DNA from: Prunus persica
Taxonomy: Eukaryota; Streptophyta; Magnoliopsida; Rosales; Rosaceae
NCBI RefSeq assembly: GCF_000346465.2
Contig: NC_034012.1
Coordinates: 24,754,271 to 24,818,270 of the forward strand
Direction of reading: 5' to 3'
DNA: 64,000 bases
The position numbers and the translations under genes are program-made. The notes below the pieces were generated by a model. It was not told the origin of the DNA. It worked only from the letters and a program-made list of their open reading frames with translations, and did no database searches. This document shows, piece after piece, positions 1-10,872 of the stretch. How positions within the stretch are numbered: the stretch's first letter is position 1; each line of letters starts with the position of its first letter.

Positions 1-230
1 CGCGACGAAATTAACATGTTGCGCGACGAAATTAAAATTTTGCGCGACGAAAAATATAATTTGCGCGACGAATTTTGTGCGACGCATAGTGTTTTTCGTC
101 GCGCAAAAAAGCAGATGTCGGCACGTATTTGCGCGACGGAAATGTTGTTTTGTGCGACGAAAAAGTGCCCTTTTGCGACGGCTTTTTTGCGCGACGAATT
201 CAACTGTTCGTCGCGCAAAGTCCTTCTTCT
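1..230. repeat. CACTA-1 subterminal repeats (left block)
   Basis: About ten copies of a GCGCGACGAA-like word occur in both orientations, for example at 15-25, 43-51, 62-72, 98-108 and 190-220. In En/Spm elements such subterminal words bind the TNPA protein. Here they precede the TNP2 leader. Binding is inferred from family knowledge. Confidence 0.8.
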
Positions 231-252
231 TCATATTAGTATCTGCCATTGC

Positions 253-285
253 AGAGGCAGAATGCAGAAATTGCATTCTGCCTCT
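253..285. other. Perfect 14-bp hairpin in the TNP2 leader
   Basis: AGAGGCAGAATGCA (253-266) is followed by a 5-base loop and its exact reverse complement (272-285). It lies between the repeat block and the TNP2 coding region, probably in the untranslated leader. Confidence 0.75.
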
Positions 286-720
286 CTCTCCTCTCTCTCA
301 CTCCTCCTGCCGCTGCTCTGCTGTGAATTCAGTACGTTAATTGGGTATGTATTTTTTGTCATTAGTTTAAATGTATTAATGTAAATTCGTACTAACACTA
401 TTAATTTTGTTCTCGTTAGGGATATCTGTGATTAGTGGAGAACGATTGAGAAGGTATGTCATGAGTAAAAGTTTGTTTGTTAAGTTTGTAATTTTTTTGT
501 GAAGTTATATGTGTATAATGTTGTGAAATTGTGCGTGACGTAGCACAATGTATTTGTGATGTACGAAGTTAATTGAAATTAACTTCGTACTTTTATTTTT
601 ATGTTTAGTAACACGTAGTTTCCCGTTCGAGATTAGTTGGATTTCGTGCATGGATGCGTAAGGCATGACTGCGGTCCAATTAATTCTTGAATTGTCCCAT
701 TATTTGGACAGTTTGGTAAT

Positions 721-921
721 GCATAGTGTTGTCACATAATCTTCGGCTACAGGATTAGGTTTCGATTGTGGAGATTTCGGTGTCATCTCGGTACGTTCTT
801 CGGGTGGTACGTAGGTATTTATACCTATGCCCACTTCAAGAACTGTGTCGAGATGCTGCCGAAATTAATCCACGTCGAAATCTAATCTCATGTAGCCGTA
901 GGTTACGTGACAGGACTATGC
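721..921. repeat. Imperfect inverted repeat of about 200 bp upstream of TNP2
   Basis: The two halves are imperfect reverse complements around a central AGGTATTTATACCT (813-826). Matching blocks run outward: GCATAGT at 721 with ACTATGC at 915, GTCAC/GTGAC, CGGCTACA/TGTAGCCG, GATTAG/CTAATC, TTTCGA/TCGAAA, GTGGA/TCCAC, TTTCGG/CCGAAA and CATCTCG/CGAGATG. The RNA would form a long bulged hairpin. It lies in the transcribed leader or its intron, just before the acceptor site near 1018. Confidence 0.8.
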
Positions 922-1023
922 ATTCCCGAATGGGATAGGGCCCTTACCGGAGGCATAAGGTGACATTATAACTTCGTATGAAGTTGTTGTGATTGTTGTG
1001 TCGTGATTGTGGTTTCAGGAATT

Positions 1024-4000
1024 ATGAGCAGAAGGTGGATACAGAACCCGAATAGATGCGCAGACGAATACTTGGATGGAATCGAGGATTTTATTGAGTT
1101 TGCACGTAGACACAACCCGGGTGCAACTAGAATCCGTTGCCCTTGTAGGAGGTGTAACAACACGTTGTGGGAGACAATTGAAAATGTTGGATTTCATTTA
1201 GTAAGGAATGGAATGATTGAAACATATAGCATTTGGAATCTTCACGGCGAACAAGTAGACCATGCTTCGTCTTCAAATGCCCCAAGAGTGGACAATGTTG
1301 AACCTATTGTGGATCCTAATGATCAAGTCATGGGTATTATACAGGATGCTTTTCCATTCGCATCGACCAACATCAATCAGGAAGGGGAAGATGACGTGCC
1401 TACAGCAATAGACAGTGCGGAGTTTGAACAGTATGAAAAACTGTTAAAAAATGCCAACCAAGAGTTATACCCGGGGTGTGAGAGCTTTTCCGTTCTCACT
1501 GCCATTGTGGAGCTAATGCACGGAAAAATAAAGTATCGTATGTCGAACTTGTGTTTCGATTACTTTTTGGGGGTTTTCAAGAGAATGCTTCCGACGGACA
1601 ATTGTTTGCCGAAAGATCATAAACATGCACAGAAGGTGTTGCATGGTCTTGGATTGGGTTATGAAAAAATCCACGCTTGCAAAAACAATTGCATGTTATT
1701 CTACAAAGAGCATGAAACGTTGGATACATGCCCTATATGTAATGAGTCGAGGTTCAAAATGACATCCCAGAATTGAACGACTAAGATACCACAAAAAGTC
1801 ATGCGTTATCTGCCCCTTAAACCTAGGTTGCAGCGATTGTATATGTCGATGCATACTGCCACAGACATGAGATGGCATAAGGAAAAACGGGTAGACGATG
1901 ATGTGATGCGGCATCCTGCAGATGGGGAGGCATGGAAAGAGTTTGATCGAACGTTCCCCGAGTTTGCTGCTGATCCCCGAAATGTTAGATTGGGACTTGC
2001 CATTGACGGATTCAATCCGTATGGGGTTCTAAACCAACACCACAGCACTTGGCCGATTTTCGCATTCCCATATAATTTGCCGCCTTGGAAATGCATGAAA
2101 AAAGAATACATGATGATGACTGTTTTGATAACTGAGGATCCTGGCAGGTCAATTGATGTGTACTTAAGGCCTCTGGTTGATGAGCTGAAGGATTTATGGA
2201 CAAACGGTGTTCGCACGTACGATAAATCAACTGGGAGGATGTTCACTTTGCGAGCAGCAGTTATGTGGACTGTGAATGATTTTCCAGCATATGCAATGGT
2301 TTCTGGGTGGAGCACAAAGGGTTATATGGCATGTCCTGTATGCAAGGAAGATGTAACTTCTAGTTGGCACGCGGGAAAAGTTTGTTACCTTGGTCATCGG
2401 AGATGGTTGCCATGGGACTACGAGTGGCGAGAAAAAGATAAAGAGTTCGACGGGAACACAGAGCGTCGCCTCAGACCTAGAGAATGGTCCGGTGATGAGA
2501 TCTTGGAACAGCTGAACCGTTTGGATTTTGCTCCGTTCGGGAAAACAGTTAGTCGGACCAGACCTTCTACACATTTGAACTGGACGCACAAGCCTATGTT
2601 TTTTGAGGTCCCATATTGGTCGAAACTGAAATTGAGGCACAATCTAGATGTGATGCATGTTGAGAAAAATGTATTCGACACATTGGTGGGCACGATTCTA
2701 GATATCGAGGGGAAGACGATGGATACGATCAAAGCTCGTCTTGATTTGGAAAGAATGGGCATACGAAGGGGTTTATGGATGAATAGGGACAGTGATAAAG
2801 CTAGAAGGGATCTTGCATTCTTCTCTATGAAACCGAATGACAAAAAAGAGTTTCTAAAGTTTGTATCGTCTGTCAAATTTCCCGATGGGTATGCTTCTAA
2901 TATCGCACGTTGCGTGAATGTCGATGGGGGTAAATTTACTGGACTTAAGAGCCATGACTGCCATGTGTTTATGCAACGCCTACTTCCTGTGGGTATTCGA
3001 CACCTACTGCCGGAAGATGTGGTGAAGCCAATCATCTTGTTATCCAGATTTTTTTCCCAACTGACGGCAAAAACATTGCGAAGGACGAACATGTTTCAGT
3101 TGCGCCATGACATTGTCCAAGTCCTATGCAAGTTTGAGATGATATTTCCTCCAGCTTTCTTCACAAGTATGATGCACGTGATGGTTCACTTGCCAGAAGA
3201 GGCATTGCTTGCTGGTCCTGTCAACTATCGCTGGATGTATCCAATAGAAAGGTATATAATCATTTTCGTTTGTGTATGCATCATTATCACAGGCTTGCTA
3301 ATTTGTATCATATCTTTTTATTTTGACAGGCTTCTCGGAGAGCTGAAAAAAAGTGTACGCAACAGGGCGAAGCCCGAAGGATCAATTATAGAGGCTTGGG
3401 TTCAATATGAGTCGCTTACTTTCTGTGGAATGTATTTAAAAGATGTGGAGACGGCTTTCAATCGTCCTCAGCGTAATAACGACGGAGGTATGAGAAAGGA
3501 AAAACTTTCTGTTTTTGCCCAAAGCGCACGGCCCTTTGGAGATCCTGGACGAGGGGAGTCATTTTCTAGAAATGACATGGAAGTAGCGCATTGGTTCGTA
3601 CTGAACAATTGTGATGAGATAATGGCATACTTAGATGAGCATGAAGAGATGATGAAGCGAGAACATCCATCACATTTAGTTGCCTAGAAACAACGTGAAT
3701 TATTTCCACAATGGTTTTTGGAATCTGTAAGTTATAAGTGTTTTGTATTTGACAAATATAAATTGTAGTATTTAATTTCATTAGACTAACATGTGAATGA
3801 TTTTCTATTATATTAGGTGAATAAGTTGAAATCATCGAATTCCCCCACTTACAGTGATGAGTTATATAACTTGGCCTTCGGCCCGATTCGCGCTGAATTG
3901 TTTTCGGGTTGTTATATTAACGGCGTTAAATTTTTGGGGGCTGCACGAGATGACAAGTTGTGTACGCAAAACAGCGGTGTCCATGTCCCAGGTGGAGGCG

Positions 4001-4614
4001 AAAGTACGAACATTGATTTCTATGGCAAACTCACAAATGTCGTTCAATTGCTTTACAAAGATCGATACCAAGTGATCATGTTTAAGTGTCGATGGTTTGA
4101 TAGCAACCCAAATAGGCCGGGAAGTGTTAAAATCGACCATGGCTTACTATCTGTGAACATTAACAGAACTTGGTATGATGACGACCCTTACATTTTGGCG
4201 AACATGGCAACACAAATTGTGTATCTAGATGACCCTAAAGCCGGCAGCAGTTGGAAAGTTGTTCAGAAGATGGATCATAGGAACGTGTATGCTATACCAG
4301 AACTAGACCTAACTGACAACGACGTCGACAATGTGGCTGACCAACGTTTAGAATCATCAATGGAAAATGATGCGGAAACACTTCGAGATACACATGTTAT
4401 ACAAGAACCGTTTCAAATCCAAGGAGTGTCTTCAATCGAAATACCGATTCAGTCAATTACAATTGACCTCGGGGATCTTCCAAGATTCGATGTTGCAGTG
4501 GGCATGAGCAGCGAAGATGATGTAGTTATAGTAGACGAGGAGGAGGAGGATTGGGAGACCGAAAGTGATGATAGCGACGATAACGAAAGTTATTATAGTT
4601 CAGATGATGAATAA
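1024..4614 (+). pseudogene. TNP2-type (TNPD-like) CACTA transposase, CACTA-1, inactivated by stops
   Basis: This is the large CACTA transposase thought to carry the catalytic function. The ATG at 1024 follows an intron acceptor (TTTCAG, ending at 1018). The N-terminal transposase-associated domain has the cysteine pattern CPCRRC. The TNP2 core runs from about 1400 to 3250 and includes the family-typical HNLDVMHVEKNV and LKSHDCHVFMQ. A DUF4218-like part follows to 3726 and a DUF4216-like part fills 3817-4400, with an acidic tail. I read exons 1024-3251, 3330-3726 and 3817-4614; the first intron is 78 nt, in frame and stop-free, so it looks like an insertion in the open frame. In-frame stops at 1774-1776 (TGA) and 3685-3687 (TAG) interrupt otherwise good homology. 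Confidence 0.88.
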
Positions 4615-4928
4615 TTAAATTTGTTGTAATTTTATTATGTTACTGTACAGACTTTGTGTAATACAAATGTTTGAATATATATAGTACAAATATCCAAACC
4701 TTATATATGTGGAAAACTGACACTTTATTCAAATAAATTTAGTTATAAAACATTGGTAAATCAATATATCCAAACCCTTTTAATAATCATTTTTAATTTT
4801 TGTTTTTGACAAAACAAATTTATAAAATGAAAATGATACAAAATTTGTTATAAAACATTGATCAATAAACATTTTTATATAGAGTTTGAAAACTATTGAC
4901 AATAAACATTTTGCAAAACATAACACCC
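4615..4928. other. AT-rich 3' flank of TNP2
   Basis: AT-rich sequence after the TNP2 stop, presumably 3' untranslated and intergenic element DNA. I see no gene or clear motif in it. Confidence 0.5.
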
Positions 4929-5105
4929 TTGCGCGACGAAGTGGACCTCGTCGTGCTATTTTTGCGCGACGAAGAAAACCTCGTCGTGCAAAGTCTTCGC
5001 GTCCCAAAATACACTAGTCGCGTGAAGTTAAAACATTGCGCGACAACGTGTCTTCCGTCACGCGCAAAGGTTTGCGCGACGATAAAACTATGTTCGTCGC
5101 GCAAA
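4929..5105. repeat. Internal block of TTGCGCGACGAA dyads
   Basis: The same word as in the terminal blocks recurs in direct and inverted copies (4929, 4962, 5036, 5070, 5093), although this is the middle of the element, between its two genes. It could be a nested end or an internal protein-binding block. Confidence 0.75.
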
Positions 5106-5150
5106 TATATATCATTTTATAATATATATTACATATACACATATATATTT

Positions 5151-5735
5151 GAAATTGACGATCGAGTTAGAGTATTGTATTCATATAGGGTCATGGAGTG
5201 TAGGTGTAAAAATTCATCAAAATCGGAGTTAAAATAACCGTTAAATCATCAGTTTTCATTTATAACCGTTCAAAAGTTTTGTCCCGTTACTTGATCTCTG
5301 AATGTTTTATTTTTTCGATTTTTGGGGTGTAAGATCTCGAAGTACAAATAAACGAGTTTGACGGCTGGATTGCTGAAACTAATTTTGTAGAATGCGTTTG
5401 CCATATCAACCATATATTCACAAACAATAAATAGTTTACGTATACGTTCGTTAAATATAACATCACCTTATGTCATATCACCCTAGTGTAAACATCTGAA
5501 ATTGAAGATCAAATTCACTAATTGTATTCAAATAGGGTAAAGAAAAGTAGCTGCAAAAAATTATACAAATCAGAGCTAAAATAACCGTTAAATCATGACT
5601 TTTCATTTACAACCGTCGATAAGTTTCGTCCTGTTACTCGATCTCTTAAACTTTGTTTTTGTCGATTTTTGGCATATAAGATCTCGAAGTGTAAAAAAGC
5701 AAGTTTGCTGGTTGGATCATGAAAACTAGTTTCGG
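5151..5735. repeat. Diverged tandem duplication of about 235 bp
   Basis: Sequence 5151 to about 5385 is repeated at about 5498-5735. Shared blocks include AAATAACCGTTAAATCAT, TTACTTGATCTCT (TTACTCGATCTCT in copy 2) and TAAGATCTCGAAGT. The copies are clearly diverged. No coding potential is visible. Confidence 0.75.
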
Positions 5736-5774
5736 GTTGAGGGTTTCTGCGGTTTAGGGTTTAGGGTAAAGGGT

Positions 5775-6587
5775 TTGCGCGACGAATAAACTTATTTGGT
5801 CCCGCAAGGCCTGCCAAGGACTGAATTGCGCGACGAATACAAGTCAGTTCGTCGCGCCATACCAGCCATAACTTTCACATTTCACTCTGTCCCTCGTTGG
5901 ACACTTAGCGGAAATTTTTTTGCGAGGTCTTGCGCGACGCATTAGATTCCCTTCGTCACGCCATATCAGCCAATATTTCACATTTCACATTTGACTGTCT
6001 TCCTCCCTGGACACTTAGCAGAAATTTTCTTGCGAGGTATTGCGCGACGAAACCTCTTAACGTCGTCGCGCAATATCAGCCAGACTTTGACATTTTTGAG
6101 ATTTTGCGCGACGCTAGTAGTAAGTCGCGCAATCTCAGCCAGCCCTGTCTCATTGGACAGACATCATGTCATTTTTTTTGCGAGTTTTTGCGCGACGCTC
6201 TGGTATGCATCGCGCAAACCCTAGTACCCAAATTCAGGCTATTCGCAACATTGCGCGACGAAACATATTAATGTACGTCGCGCAAGATTTCAATCTCGCC
6301 CGCTAAACCCTAAATCCCAAATTTTGGCGGCCGCCATCTTTGCGCGACGAAACATATGCTTGTGCGTCGCGCAAGAATAAAAATTCGCCCGCTAAACCCT
6401 AAATCCCAAATTTTGGCGGACTGCCAACATTGCGCGACGAACACTCACATTTGTGCGTCGCGCAAAAACGACACTTTCACCAAATTTTGGCGGATGAATG
6501 ACTTTGCGCGACGAACTTAATTGTTTTTCGTCGCGCAATAGCCATTTAAAATTTCTTGCGCGACGTTACTTTGGCTTCGTCGCGCAA
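5775..6587. repeat. Array of paired inverted repeats upstream of the TNPA-like gene
   Basis: At least eight units have the form TTGCGCGACGAA, 8-14 bases, then the inverse TTCGTCGCGCAA, for example 6340-6374, 6431-6465, 6502-6539 and 6556-6587. Each is a dyad of about 35 bp able to form a hairpin or bind a dimer. Spacer sequence such as AAACCCTAAATCCCAAATTT is also repeated. The block sits directly before the presumed promoter and first exon of the TNPA-like gene. Confidence 0.85.
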
Positions 6588-6604
6588 AAACGAATAAAAT
6601 TTCA

Positions 6605-7345
6605 GAAACCACGCGATGGCCTCCTTCTTCCCCAGATTTCTGAAATTTCTCCCCGCCGTCAGCTCAGCCTCCTACCCCGGTGGATTTGGACCGCGCCCGC
6701 GACGTTGGTGGTACCCCAGAGCTCCCCCGCCGTCGCCGTCAAGCCAGCCGCTGCGATTTCTTCGGTTTTCACCGAATCGGCTCCGCCGTGTTCTCCCTCC
6801 TCCGGCGACCAATTCCGACAACTCAGGTATGGTTTCTATCCTATTTTTAACGCTTTAGCTGATGGTTGGGTAGGATTTCTGAATTTGTTGCACTAGGGCA
6901 CTTAATTTGAAACCCTAAGTTTCGGCCGGATTTTGATTTTCAATTCCAGCCACTTCCGGCCATTTTTCGGGGTATGTCCGAGAACAAAAGTGGCTCCAAT
7001 TGATGTTTTGAACCTAGGATAGGAACCTTGCCCCTTAGTTTTAAGCATTTTCCGGCGATTGGTATCGCTTTGGACACCCGCGCGCTGCCGGCGCGTGGGG
7101 CGGCGCGTGGGTTCCTGTAGCAACCCGAATTCGGTCCTAGTGCATTCCTGTAGTTGTCAGAGCGCATAGGTGTTTTCGGATTAGAATTTGGTTACCGTTT
7201 GCGCCTCGAATGGATTTTGCCTATTGTGCGATTTCCGAGGTTGTTATGTTCGGACCGTTGGATCAAACTCAAACTCACGTATGGTGTACCTTGTATTTCT
7301 GGGATCGTCTACGATTCGACGGATCGTGGATCGGAGTCCCGAATA
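6605..7345 (+). promoter_or_regulatory. Leader exon and intron of the TNPA-like gene, homologous to an LTR at 32.0-32.9 kb
   Basis: A CT- and GC-rich exon-like stretch ends at a donor (CAACTCAG then GTATGG, about 6829). The intron-like part contains AACAAAAGTGGCTCCA and GCGCTGCCGGCGCGTG. The same succession of blocks occurs in reverse complement at about 32890-32050, inside the LTR-like element, including CTCCCTCCTCCGGC, the donor GTATGG and CGGATCGTG. One element has probably taken the module from the other, or both took it from a third source. It would supply the 5' untranslated part of the TNPA-like transcript. Confidence 0.7.
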
Positions 7346-7450
7346 CTCCGAACTCGCAAACCCTAGGTCAATAATGTGAATGAAATTGTATGTGTTTTCA
7401 AATATTCGTATATTTTATTAATTTGTATGTGTATTAATGAAAATGTGCAG

Positions 7451-7762
7451 ATGTCAGACCTGATTACACGTCGTAGGGCGGTGACGACCACGCAGAGTAC
7501 GGCGCCCCCGACTCAGCCGACATCTGCTGCCACTGCTCCAGCATCTCCTGCCACTGCGCCGGCACTGATGGACCACTTGGCAGTTGGACCTGCGGGGTCC
7601 CAGGGGCCTGCCTCATCCGCGTCATCAGTGGCGCAGCCTGTTAGTGCCAGGCGGCGTCAACGGCCCCTCCAGCACCACCGAGACCACATCCACTGATGCG
7701 TCGGGGTCACAGCCAGGTATAGCTTTCCTTTTTCTCCAGTTAATTTTATTTTTTATTTCTTG

Positions 7763-7798
<36 letters not shown>

Positions 7799-9306
7799 TT
7801 GATTGTTAAATTTGTTATTTATTTAACATTCATGTCATCTTTCTTTGCAGCCAAGAGGAACACCCGAGGGCCGTGTCGGCAGTTGAAGACGGCGAAGGTC
7901 ACCCGGGTGACCAACAGTCGTATCAACATCGAATACGACGAGCGACATCGGGCTGCACCGACGGCGGAGTTGCATAGCTCCTTGGCCCACGACATTGGTC
8001 ATGTCATTCGGAGCTATTGCCCGATGCAATGGAAGTCTTGGAAGGTGATGCCTGACGAGACCAAGACTCAGGTTCGCGGCCAGTTGTCGGTATGTAGGCC
8101 TTTTCATTCTTTTTCTTTCAAACGTTATATTTATATTATTTAAATGTATGTAATTAATTTATTGCAGACGAACTACAACTTGGAGGACCTTGATGAAGAG
8201 TCGTTGGCGTACGTCAACAGACTCTTCTCTGAGAGGTACAAGCAGTGGAAGAGCGACTTGCACCACCATTTTGAGGCGTTCGATGATCCGCAAGTTGCTC
8301 TTCAAGAGGGTTGCCCGAAAGAGCTTGAGGGGCGGGAGGATAGTTGGGCGTGGCTCTGCGCTCATTTTCAGGCGCCCGCTTTTGTGGTAATTTGTTATAT
8401 TTATTTTTATTTTCTTACTATTGTTTATTTAATTTTTTATATTTAATTTCAATTTCGACTAATACATTTTATTTTTTGTATAACAGAACAAAGCCAAAGT
8501 CAATAAGGGCAATAGGACGAAGAAGACTCTTCTCCATCATTCGGGTTCCAGGCCCTTCTCCTATAGGATGGATGCCCGGCGTCAGGTAATAATAAAATAA
8601 TTTTTATTTAATTTTTACTTTTTCATTATTCTTAATTTATTTTTTCGTTCTAATATTTTTCTTCTTGTGTTCAATTTAGGGGGGGTCCAAATTCCCAGAG
8701 ATCGACGTCTTTGGCGACGTTTATGTTTGACCTGGGAATGAATTGGCCGAGTCCCTTCATGTAAGTATTATTTAATTTTAATTCTTATGTTGCGCATTCA
8801 ACTTTAAAGGTTATTATATGAATGTTTGAATTTATATTTTATGTTATGCTAAACAGACGACGATGGTGGAGAGGAGCCAGTTGGTTCTTCAGGAGTCTGC
8901 CTCCCAACTTCCTCCCGATACTCCGATCGAGTCTGTGGATCCTCCACAGGATGCTGGGTTTCAGATCTTGACGGAGACATTGGATCAGACTCTAGGGAGG
9001 AGACCGGGGACATATTGTAGAGGGATGGGGAATGCCAGGATGAGGGAACCCAGACCCCGTTCATCAGCGCAGTCAAACAGTCAGGTCACTGCTTTGACAG
9101 CACAGGTGGCCACTCTTCAGAGCCAGATGTCGGTCATTCTGCAGTCCCTCGCACAGTCCGGCATTCCAGTCCCGCATTTTGATGTGCCGACCTCCCAGCC
9201 CGTCCACCCCGAGCATGCCCACCAGACCACTGCCCCGGTGGACGCCCAGACCTCCGAGCCGCATACTGGCGACGACCCGGTTGATTTTGCTTCATTATTT
9301 GATTAG
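7451..9306 (+). pseudogene. TNPA-like CACTA protein (plant transposase, Ptta/En/Spm type), inactivated
   Basis: This is the DNA-binding accessory protein of CACTA transposition. Exons with GT-AG borders are 7451-7716, 7851-8089, 8168-8386, 8487-8585, 8680-8760 and 8857-9306. Exons 2-5 give the domain typical of plant En/Spm TNPA-like proteins: a basic start, a region with LAHDIGHVIRSYCPMQWKSW, then LSERYKQWK-type helices and an arginine-rich SRPFSYRMDARRQ. The last exon is Q/S/P-rich with a heptad-like LTAQVATLQSQMSVILQSL, a probable coiled coil for dimerisation. A TGA at 8728-8730 falls where arginine is expected. Exon 1 needs a frame change near 7650-7680 to join exon 2. It lies downstream of TNP2 on the same strand. 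Confidence 0.82.
7766..7797. repeat. (TG)n microsatellite
   Basis: About fifteen TG units inside the first intron of the TNPA-like gene. Confidence 0.9.
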
Positions 9307-9473
9307 TGTCTTTATTTTCATCATAAACATTTATTTTATTTGTAATACATTTATTTTATTTTATAACAAAATTTTATTCTAATTTATTTTTATTGCAATT
9401 TCATTTAATCAATAAAAAAAAACCAATTTTATTGACAAAAAAAAAAAAAAAAAAAAAAATTGTAATATTATTT

Positions 9474-10069
9474 TTGCGCGACGGAATTATATTTCGTCGC
9501 GCAAACCCACATGTCAAAAAAATAAAAAATCAACTTTTTTATTACTTTTAATTCTTGCGCGACGAATACATACGTCTCTTTGCGCGTCGCAATATTTCGT
9601 CGCGCGACGACAGATATTTGCGTCGCGCAAAGGTATGAGCGACGAAACCTTTCTCATCGCGCGAATGGTTCTGCGACGAACATATACGTCTCCCGAACAA
9701 GTTTTGCGCGACGAATTATATTTCGTCGCGCTATCCCTGTCGTCGCGTAAATTACGTGCGCCGAATACTTTGTCGTCGCGCAAATATTATGCGACGAACC
9801 GTTTTGTCGTCGCTCAAATATACGCGCGCCGAATACGTTGTCGTCGCGCAAATATTTATGCGACGAACCGTTATTTCGTCTCCACACCGTTGGTGCAACG
9901 ATGGTTTACTCGTCGCACAGTTTTGCGCGACGACGGGTTATTCGTCGTCGCGCAAAGGCTTTCTTTACGATCTTCGCGCGACGGAATATGCGCGACGAAT
10001 ATTTTGTCGCGCTTAATTTAGTGCGACTAAATAAGATTTTGCGCGACGTTTTGTTGTTCGTCGCGCAAA
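9474..10069. repeat. CACTA-1 subterminal repeats (right block)
   Basis: Very dense GCGCGACGAA words and inverses, more than twenty copies, many in head-to-head pairs (for example 9474-9502, 9705-9732, 10038-10069). A 24-base A run lies just before (about 9437-9460). This is the expected TNPA-binding region of a CACTA end. Confidence 0.88.
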
Positions 10070-10073
10070 GAGT

Positions 10074-10087
10074 AAAATGTAGTAGTG
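10074..10087. other. CACTA-1 right terminus
   Basis: The strand ends AATGTAGTAGTG; the inverse CACTACTACA matches the termini of the other CACTA elements here (40918, 55882, 63671). The next three bases (TGT) would be the target duplication, but the other copy is outside the window. Confidence 0.85.
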
Positions 10088-10491
10088 TGTGGTTAACCAT
10101 ATTATAGAAACACGGATATATATAAGTAATCCCCATTAACTCTCTTACAATAAGAATTCGTAATTATTGCTGATGCCAATACATCAATACAAGGGAATAT
10201 AAAAGGAAATGAGAATCAGAGTTTAATGGGATTTACTTGAATTTTGGAATTGTAAAGAATTGCATTGGAACTCTTCCGGTTAACTCATTCGATGAAAGAT
10301 CCCTGCCCAAAAAAAAAAGGAATTTATAAATGGTAAAGAATATCACACAGTGTGCAAGCTCAGATGGGCATGCAATTATATTTAGGCAATAAGTCAAACA
10401 GCAGGATTTCGAAAAAAAGGAATTGCTTACAGTTCAGTCAACCCGCTAATGTTTGAAAGTGAATCCGGAATATGTCCAGATATGTGGTTAC

Positions 10492-10872
10492 TGTTGAGAT
10501 TTGGATTGTCAAGGGAGCTAGAGAGCAAAAGACTGAGAGAGGGAGAGAGCCTGAGCAAGAAGGAATCAATATGGTTATGACCACTACTCCTCTGCTTATC
10601 CGTTGCAGCAGAGCAGACTATATTCATACCCAAAATGTGTTCTTACATCAGCAAATACAATCTAACCGTTGTGAAGGATAAACCAATGTGAATATGACAC
10701 ATGGCTTTGCAAAGCTTTACAACCGCTGAAATAAGAGAGACAATCCTAAGCCTTACACTTGCCATATGAGCTCAAGGTGCTCAGCTCACAGATGACTTAA
10801 ATGGACTGAATATAAACTGACTAAGTACCTACTAACTAATCAGAAATTAGCTAGGCAGTTTACATTTTAACA
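10492..10872 (-). repeat. Copia-2 LTR (3' LTR of the minus-strand element)
   Basis: 381 bp, starting TGTTGAGATT and ending TTTTAACA in plus orientation, nearly identical to 14963-15343. The adjoining 10873-10880 is the purine tract in minus sense. Confidence 0.93.

Larger units (their letters stand above)
1..10087 (+). mobile_element. CACTA-1: En/Spm-type DNA transposon, left end outside window
   Basis: The right terminus is readable: the plus strand ends in TGTAGTAGTG at 10087, the inverse of CACTACTACA, preceded by repeats of the TTGCGCGACGAA type. Inside are a TNP2 (TNPD-like) gene at 1024-4614 and a TNPA-like gene at 7451-9306, both on the plus strand, the usual two-gene content of autonomous plant CACTA elements. 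The window opens already inside a repeat block, so the left CACTA end is not seen. The element adjoins LRR receptor kinase sequence beginning at 10237, so it probably sits in an intron of that gene. Both genes contain in-frame stops, so this copy should not encode working transposase. Confidence 0.88.

Noticed and set aside
16..384. Open frame over the CACTA-1 left repeats
   Set aside because: Made of repeated LRDE-type translation of the GCGCGACGAA word.
3252..3329. Insertion of about 26 hydrophobic residues in TNP2
   Set aside because: Has GT-AG borders and restores the family sequence when removed; it is an intron.
5750..6420. TTTAGGG / AAACCCTAAA words suggesting telomeric sequence
   Set aside because: Only isolated words inside CACTA-1 spacer repeats, no tandem telomere array.
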